Positions 6,615-9,736 of a stretch of 9,736 nt of DNA are shown here, piece by piece; the first letter of the stretch is position 1, and every line of letters begins with the position of its first letter. This DNA is from Burkholderiaceae bacterium (lineage in GTDB: Bacteria > Pseudomonadota > Gammaproteobacteria > Burkholderiales > Burkholderiaceae). Where the stretch lies: NCBI GenBank assembly GCA_947373615.1, contig CANBYN010000050.1, positions 1 through 9,736 on the forward strand, given 5' to 3'. A program made the position numbers and the translations under genes. Below the pieces are notes generated by a model. The model worked only from the letters and a program-made list of their open reading frames with translations. It did not search any database and was not told the origin of the DNA.

Positions 6615-7517
6615 ATGACTAAGCACTTACCTACTATTAGCGATATCCCACCTTTATTAAAGGCGGAAATTCTAGCTGAGGCTTTGCCTTACATCCGCTC
6701 GTATCACGGCAAGACAATTGTGATTAAGTACGGTGGAAATGCCATGGTCGAAGAGCGGCTGAAAGAGAGTTTTGCGCGCGATGTGATCTTGTTGAAATTG
6801 GTGGGAATGAACCCCGTAGTGGTGCACGGCGGCGGCCCACAAATTGATGAGGCCTTAAAGAAGATCGGTAAGACTGGCACCTTTATTCAGGGCATGCGCG
6901 TTACTGATGAAGAAACCATGGAAGTGGTCGAGTGGGTACTCGGTGGCGAAGTGCAACAAGATATCGTCATGCTGATTAATCACTTTGGAGGCCAAGCTGT
7001 TGGCTTAACTGGAAAAGACGGCGGGCTGATTCGTGCCAAGAAGATGTTGGTAGCTGATGAGAAGGTGCCGGGCGGCACAATCGACTTAGGATTTGTTGGT
7101 GAAATTGAGGCTATTAACCCAGCAGTTGTAAAAGCTTTGCAGGACGATGCTTTTATTCCTGTCATTTCTCCGATTGGTTTTAGCGAAGAAGGCCAAGCTT
7201 ACAATATCAATGCGGATTTGGTGGCTGGAAAGATGGCAGAAATTCTGCATGCTGAAAAATTAGTCATGATGACCAATATTCCTGGAGTAATGGATAAAAA
7301 CGGTACGCTGCTGACTGATTTAACTGCCCGTGAAATCGATGAACTGTTTTCAGATGGCACGATTTCTGGTGGAATGTTGCCAAAGATTTCTTCTGCTTTA
7401 GATGCAGCTAAGAGTGGCGTTAATTCAGTTCATATTATTGATGGCCGCATTGAACACTCTTTGTTATTAGAAATTTTGACCGAACAAGCGTTTGGCACAA
7501 TGATTCGTTCCCGATAA
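6615..7517 (+). CDS. argB: N-acetylglutamate kinase
   Basis: Phosphorylates N-acetyl-L-glutamate with ATP, the second step of arginine biosynthesis, in the cytoplasm. It has 300 residues, the long form with an N-terminal helix (about 10-30, PPLLKAEILAEALPYIRSY) that in arginine-inhibited hexameric enzymes interlinks dimers, so feedback inhibition by arginine is expected. Visible motifs: K38 in IKYGGNAM, HGGGP (71-75), R95 in GMRVTDEE for substrate binding, GKDGGLIRAKK (133-143), N197 and D201 in NINAD, and K256 in GGMLPKISS (E. coli K8, R66, N158, D162 and K217 equivalents). The ATG is 13 bp after the dksA stop and the ribosome site is weak, so its translation may partly depend on ribosomes leaving dksA. 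slmA starts 4 bp after the stop. No other arginine gene is nearby, as usual for proteobacteria with dispersed arg genes. Confidence 0.97.
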   Translation: MTKHLPTISDIPPLLKAEILAEALPYIRSYHGKTIVIKYGGNAMVEERLKESFARDVILLKLVGMNPVVVHGGGPQIDEALKKIGKTGTFIQGMRVTDEETMEVVEWVLGGEVQQDIVMLINHFGGQAVGLTGKDGGLIRAKKMLVADEKVPGGTIDLGFVGEIEAINPAVVKALQDDAFIPVISPIGFSEEGQAYNINADLVAGKMAEILHAEKLVMMTNIPGVMDKNGTLLTDLTAREIDELFSDGTISGGMLPKISSALDAAKSGVNSVHIIDGRIEHSLLLEILTEQAFGTMIRSR

Positions 7518-7521
7518 GAAA

Positions 7522-8178
7522 ATGATCATGCGTGAATCCTTAGAGCCATCAGATATTGACACCAGCGGTGCTGATGCTAGTAAGGCACGCAAACGCCCCC
7601 GTCCTGGTGAGCGACGTTTACAAATCCTGCAAGTACTTGCGGAGATGTTGCAAAACCCTAAGGCTGAGCGTGTTACCACTGCAGCCTTAGCAGCCAAGAT
7701 TCAAGTTTCTGAAGCCGCCCTTTATCGTCATTTCGCCAGTAAGGCGCAGATGTTTGAAGGCCTCATCTCCTTTATTGAGCAAACTGTTTTTGGTTTGATC
7801 AATCAAATTAATCAAAAAGAAGAGTCTGGCCTTGCGCAAGCGCGCGGTATCATGCAAATGCTCTTGTTCTTTGCTGAAAAGAATCCTGGTATGACGCGAG
7901 TTCTATTGGGCGATGCTTTATTACAAGAGGATGATCGTTTGCAAGAGCGCATTACTCAAGTATTGGATCGGGTTGAGGCTTCTCTTAAGCAGGCTTTGCG
8001 GATCGCACAAACTCAAGGCGGTTTATGGGCTCAATTGGGTCAAGAAGAAGTGAGTATTCGTGCCGCAATGTTGATGAGTTTTACATTGGGTCGTTGGCAT
8101 CGCTTTGCCCGTAGTGGATTTAAGAAGTTACCAACGGAAGCCTCTGATATTAGTTTGCGTATCCTTCTCTCAGAATGA
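7522..8178 (+). CDS. slmA: TetR-family nucleoid occlusion factor SlmA
   Basis: DNA-binding protein that, when bound to its sites on the nucleoid, blocks FtsZ ring assembly over unsegregated DNA. It has 218 residues, somewhat longer than the roughly 198 of E. coli SlmA. The extra length is an acidic, probably disordered N-terminus (1-22) before KARKRPRPGERRLQIL, where the family homology begins. The helix-turn-helix is at about 52-71 (TTAALAAKIQVSEAALYRHF), followed by SKAQMFEGLI and an all-helical C-terminal dimer domain with NPGMTRVLLGDAL (about 115-127) and the terminal FKKLP region. ATG codons at 7522 and 7528 are both possible starts, and neither has a strong ribosome site. The gene begins 4 bp after argB, and its stop overlaps metX (ATGA), so it is probably coupled to both. 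Another TetR regulator is possible, but the residue pattern in and after the helix-turn-helix is SlmA-like. Confidence 0.87.
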   Translation: MIMRESLEPSDIDTSGADASKARKRPRPGERRLQILQVLAEMLQNPKAERVTTAALAAKIQVSEAALYRHFASKAQMFEGLISFIEQTVFGLINQINQKEESGLAQARGIMQMLLFFAEKNPGMTRVLLGDALLQEDDRLQERITQVLDRVEASLKQALRIAQTQGGLWAQLGQEEVSIRAAMLMSFTLGRWHRFARSGFKKLPTEASDISLRILLSE

Positions 8179-9314
8179 GCGAGCTTCACCTCTCTAGAAA
8201 CACCATCCATTTTGCCGAGCCCCTGCCTTTGCAGAGTGGCGCCATGTTATCTGGCTACGATCTAGTTATAGAAACCTACGGCAAACTCAATACTGATAAA
8301 AGTAATGCTGTATTAGTCTGCCATGCACTCAATGCATCTCACCATGTAGCTGGTCCAAGCCCCGATAATCCAGAAGATATTGGCTGGTGGGACAACATGA
8401 TTGGTCCAGGTAAGCCGGTGGATACGAACTATTTTTTTGTCATTGGGGTGAATAATTTAGGCTCTTGCTTTGGCTCTACAGGGCCAATGAGTATTGGTCC
8501 AGAAACTGGCAAGCCTTATGGAGCAGATTTTCCAGTGGTGACCGTAGAAGATTGGGTAAATACCCAAGCTCGCTTGGCCGATAAGTTGGGAATTCGTAAA
8601 TTTTCTGCAGTAATGGGCGGTAGTTTGGGGGGAATGCAAGCGATGGCCTGGGCTATCCAATTTCCAAAACGTTTAGATCACTGTGTAGTAGTTGCATCAA
8701 CACCGAAACTCAGTGCACAAAATATTGCGTTTAATGAAGTGGCGCGTAATGCCATTTTGTCTGATCCTGATTTTCACGGCGGCAATTATTATGAGCATGG
8801 GGTAGTCCCAAAGCGCGGTTTGCGTTTGGCGCGCATGGTAGGTCATATCACTTATTTATCTGACGATGATATGGCTGAAAAGTTTGGTCGGGAGTTGCAG
8901 CGACCAAATGGCGAATCGAATGACTATCGTTTTAGCTTTGACGTAGAGTTTGAGGTAGAGAGTTATTTGCGCCATCAAGGAGATAAATTCTCAACCTATT
9001 TCGATGCAAACACCTATCTCCTAATTACGCGAGCCTTGGATTATTTTGATCCAGCACGTCGCTATGATGGCAGTCTCAATCGTGCATTAGCAGAGGTGCA
9101 GGCCAAATTCTTGGTGATCAGTTTTTCAACCGATTGGCGTTTTCCGCCTAATCGAAGTCGTGAGATTGTTCAGTCTTTGCTTAGCAATAAGAGTGAAGTT
9201 GCTTATGCAGAGATTGATGCACCACATGGACATGATGCATTTTTATTGGACGATGAACGTTATCACAATCTTGTCAGGGCGTACTTTAAAAAGATGCACG
9301 AGGTCCAGCCATGA
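8175..9314 (+). CDS. metX: Homoserine O-acyltransferase (probably O-succinyltransferase)
   Basis: Alpha/beta-hydrolase-fold enzyme that acylates L-homoserine from an acyl-CoA, the entry to methionine biosynthesis by the MetX route. It has 379 residues, normal for the family. The catalytic triad is visible: nucleophile S150 in MGGSLGGMQ, D320 in FSTDWRFPP and H353 in PHGHDAFLLD. R220 in LARMVGHITYLSD and the VCHALNASHHVAG oxyanion-loop region (48-60) are also conserved. Although the family is named for acetyl transfer, betaproteobacterial members with DWRFPP (R322 next to the catalytic Asp) are, to my knowledge, classed as succinyltransferases (MetXS), so succinyl-CoA is the more likely donor. 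The ATG overlaps the slmA stop, with almost no Shine-Dalgarno, which suggests translational coupling. The stop overlaps metW in the same way. The metX-metW pair is a conserved unit. Confidence 0.95.
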   Translation: MSELHLSRNTIHFAEPLPLQSGAMLSGYDLVIETYGKLNTDKSNAVLVCHALNASHHVAGPSPDNPEDIGWWDNMIGPGKPVDTNYFFVIGVNNLGSCFGSTGPMSIGPETGKPYGADFPVVTVEDWVNTQARLADKLGIRKFSAVMGGSLGGMQAMAWAIQFPKRLDHCVVVASTPKLSAQNIAFNEVARNAILSDPDFHGGNYYEHGVVPKRGLRLARMVGHITYLSDDDMAEKFGRELQRPNGESNDYRFSFDVEFEVESYLRHQGDKFSTYFDANTYLLITRALDYFDPARRYDGSLNRALAEVQAKFLVISFSTDWRFPPNRSREIVQSLLSNKSEVAYAEIDAPHGHDAFLLDDERYHNLVRAYFKKMHEVQP

Positions 9315-9736
9315 CCTTTAATAGTAAGCGCGCAGATTTTGAAGCGATAGCAAATTGGATTGCACCCAATAGTAAGGTGCTTGATTTGGGTTGTGGGGAT
9401 GGCAGCTTCTTAGCATTCTTGCAAAAACAAAAGCCCGTACATTCTTATGGCGTTGAAATTGATGATGCACGTGTCCTTTCATGTGTTCAAAAAGGTTTAA
9501 ATGTTATTCAGCAAGATTTAGAGGGGGGTTTAGCTCTTTTTGAAGATAACAGCTTTGATACGGTGGTACTCTCACAGACTGTCCAAACGATTCATCAGAC
9601 CGAAAAGATCTTGCGAGAAGTTATTCGCGTTGGCAAGGAGTCGATCGTATCTTTTCCAAATTTTGCTCACTGGTCGCATCGTTTAGCGGTTGGTCTTGGT
9701 CGCATGCCTGTGTCAAAGAGCTTGCCTTATCAGTGG
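9311..9736 (+). CDS. metW: Methionine biosynthesis protein MetW (3' partial)
   Basis: Class I SAM-dependent methyltransferase-like protein encoded next to metX in many proteobacteria. It is needed for, or stimulates, methionine synthesis with MetX in several species; its own catalytic reaction is uncertain. The 142 visible codons run open to the window edge; the family is about 195-200 residues, so the last quarter is missing. Motif I is VLDLGCGDGSF (23-33), followed by YGVEIDDARV (46-55) with the acidic residue at the end of the second strand, FDTVVLSQTVQTIHQ (82-96) and the MetW hallmark VSFPNFAHWSHRL (113-125), then GRMPVSKSLPYQW. The ATG overlaps the metX stop (ATGA), and GAGG (9300-9303) lies about 7 nt before it. 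The tandem arrangement with metX makes the call firm. Confidence 0.95.
   Translation, partial: MTFNSKRADFEAIANWIAPNSKVLDLGCGDGSFLAFLQKQKPVHSYGVEIDDARVLSCVQKGLNVIQQDLEGGLALFEDNSFDTVVLSQTVQTIHQTEKILREVIRVGKESIVSFPNFAHWSHRLAVGLGRMPVSKSLPYQW

Noticed and set aside
1..9736. Mobile element, CRISPR, prophage or defence island
   Set aside because: No transposase, regular repeats, integrase context or foreign-looking composition; xerC is the housekeeping recombinase in its usual DUF484 setting.

Overview
The window looks like core chromosome of a betaproteobacterium of the order Burkholderiales, most likely Polynucleobacter or a close relative. The reasons are moderate GC content (roughly mid-40s % by eye), very tight gene packing, and protein signatures typical of that group: a DksA whose zinc-finger positions read Cys-Thr-Ser-Ala, a MetX with a DWRFPP motif followed directly by metW, and a GatB starting MQWEVVIGLETH. 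The genus is inferred from recalled family sequences, not from a search.

All genes lie on the + strand. Region 1 (1-3199) is gatC (5' end cut off), gatA and gatB, the amidotransferase that converts misacylated Glu-tRNA(Gln) and/or Asp-tRNA(Asn). The genes are joined by stop/start overlaps. Region 2 (3226-4882) is a DUF484 gene whose end overlaps xerC, the chromosome-dimer recombinase. Region 3 (4951-6012) is a COG0523/CobW-family metal-handling GTPase with a His-rich loop, preceded by a short spacer with a candidate promoter. Region 4 (6113-9736) is dksA, argB, slmA, metX and metW (3' end cut off), with gaps of 0-13 bp and ATGA overlaps. It combines a stringent-response transcription factor, arginine biosynthesis, nucleoid occlusion and methionine biosynthesis in what is probably one transcription unit.

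The two longest non-coding stretches are 68 bp (xerC to cobW) and about 100 bp (cobW to dksA). No stretch over 300 bp lacks a gene. I see no tRNA, rRNA, CRISPR array, insertion sequence, prophage or convincing rho-independent terminator.

I do not find a previously undescribed system here. The points most worth a second look are small: a Cys-poor DksA beside a metal-binding COG0523 GTPase; a possible 9-codon leader ORF whose stop overlaps the dksA start; an 8-residue insertion in GatA between its catalytic Lys and cis-Ser; and slmA sitting translationally coupled inside an amino-acid biosynthesis cluster.
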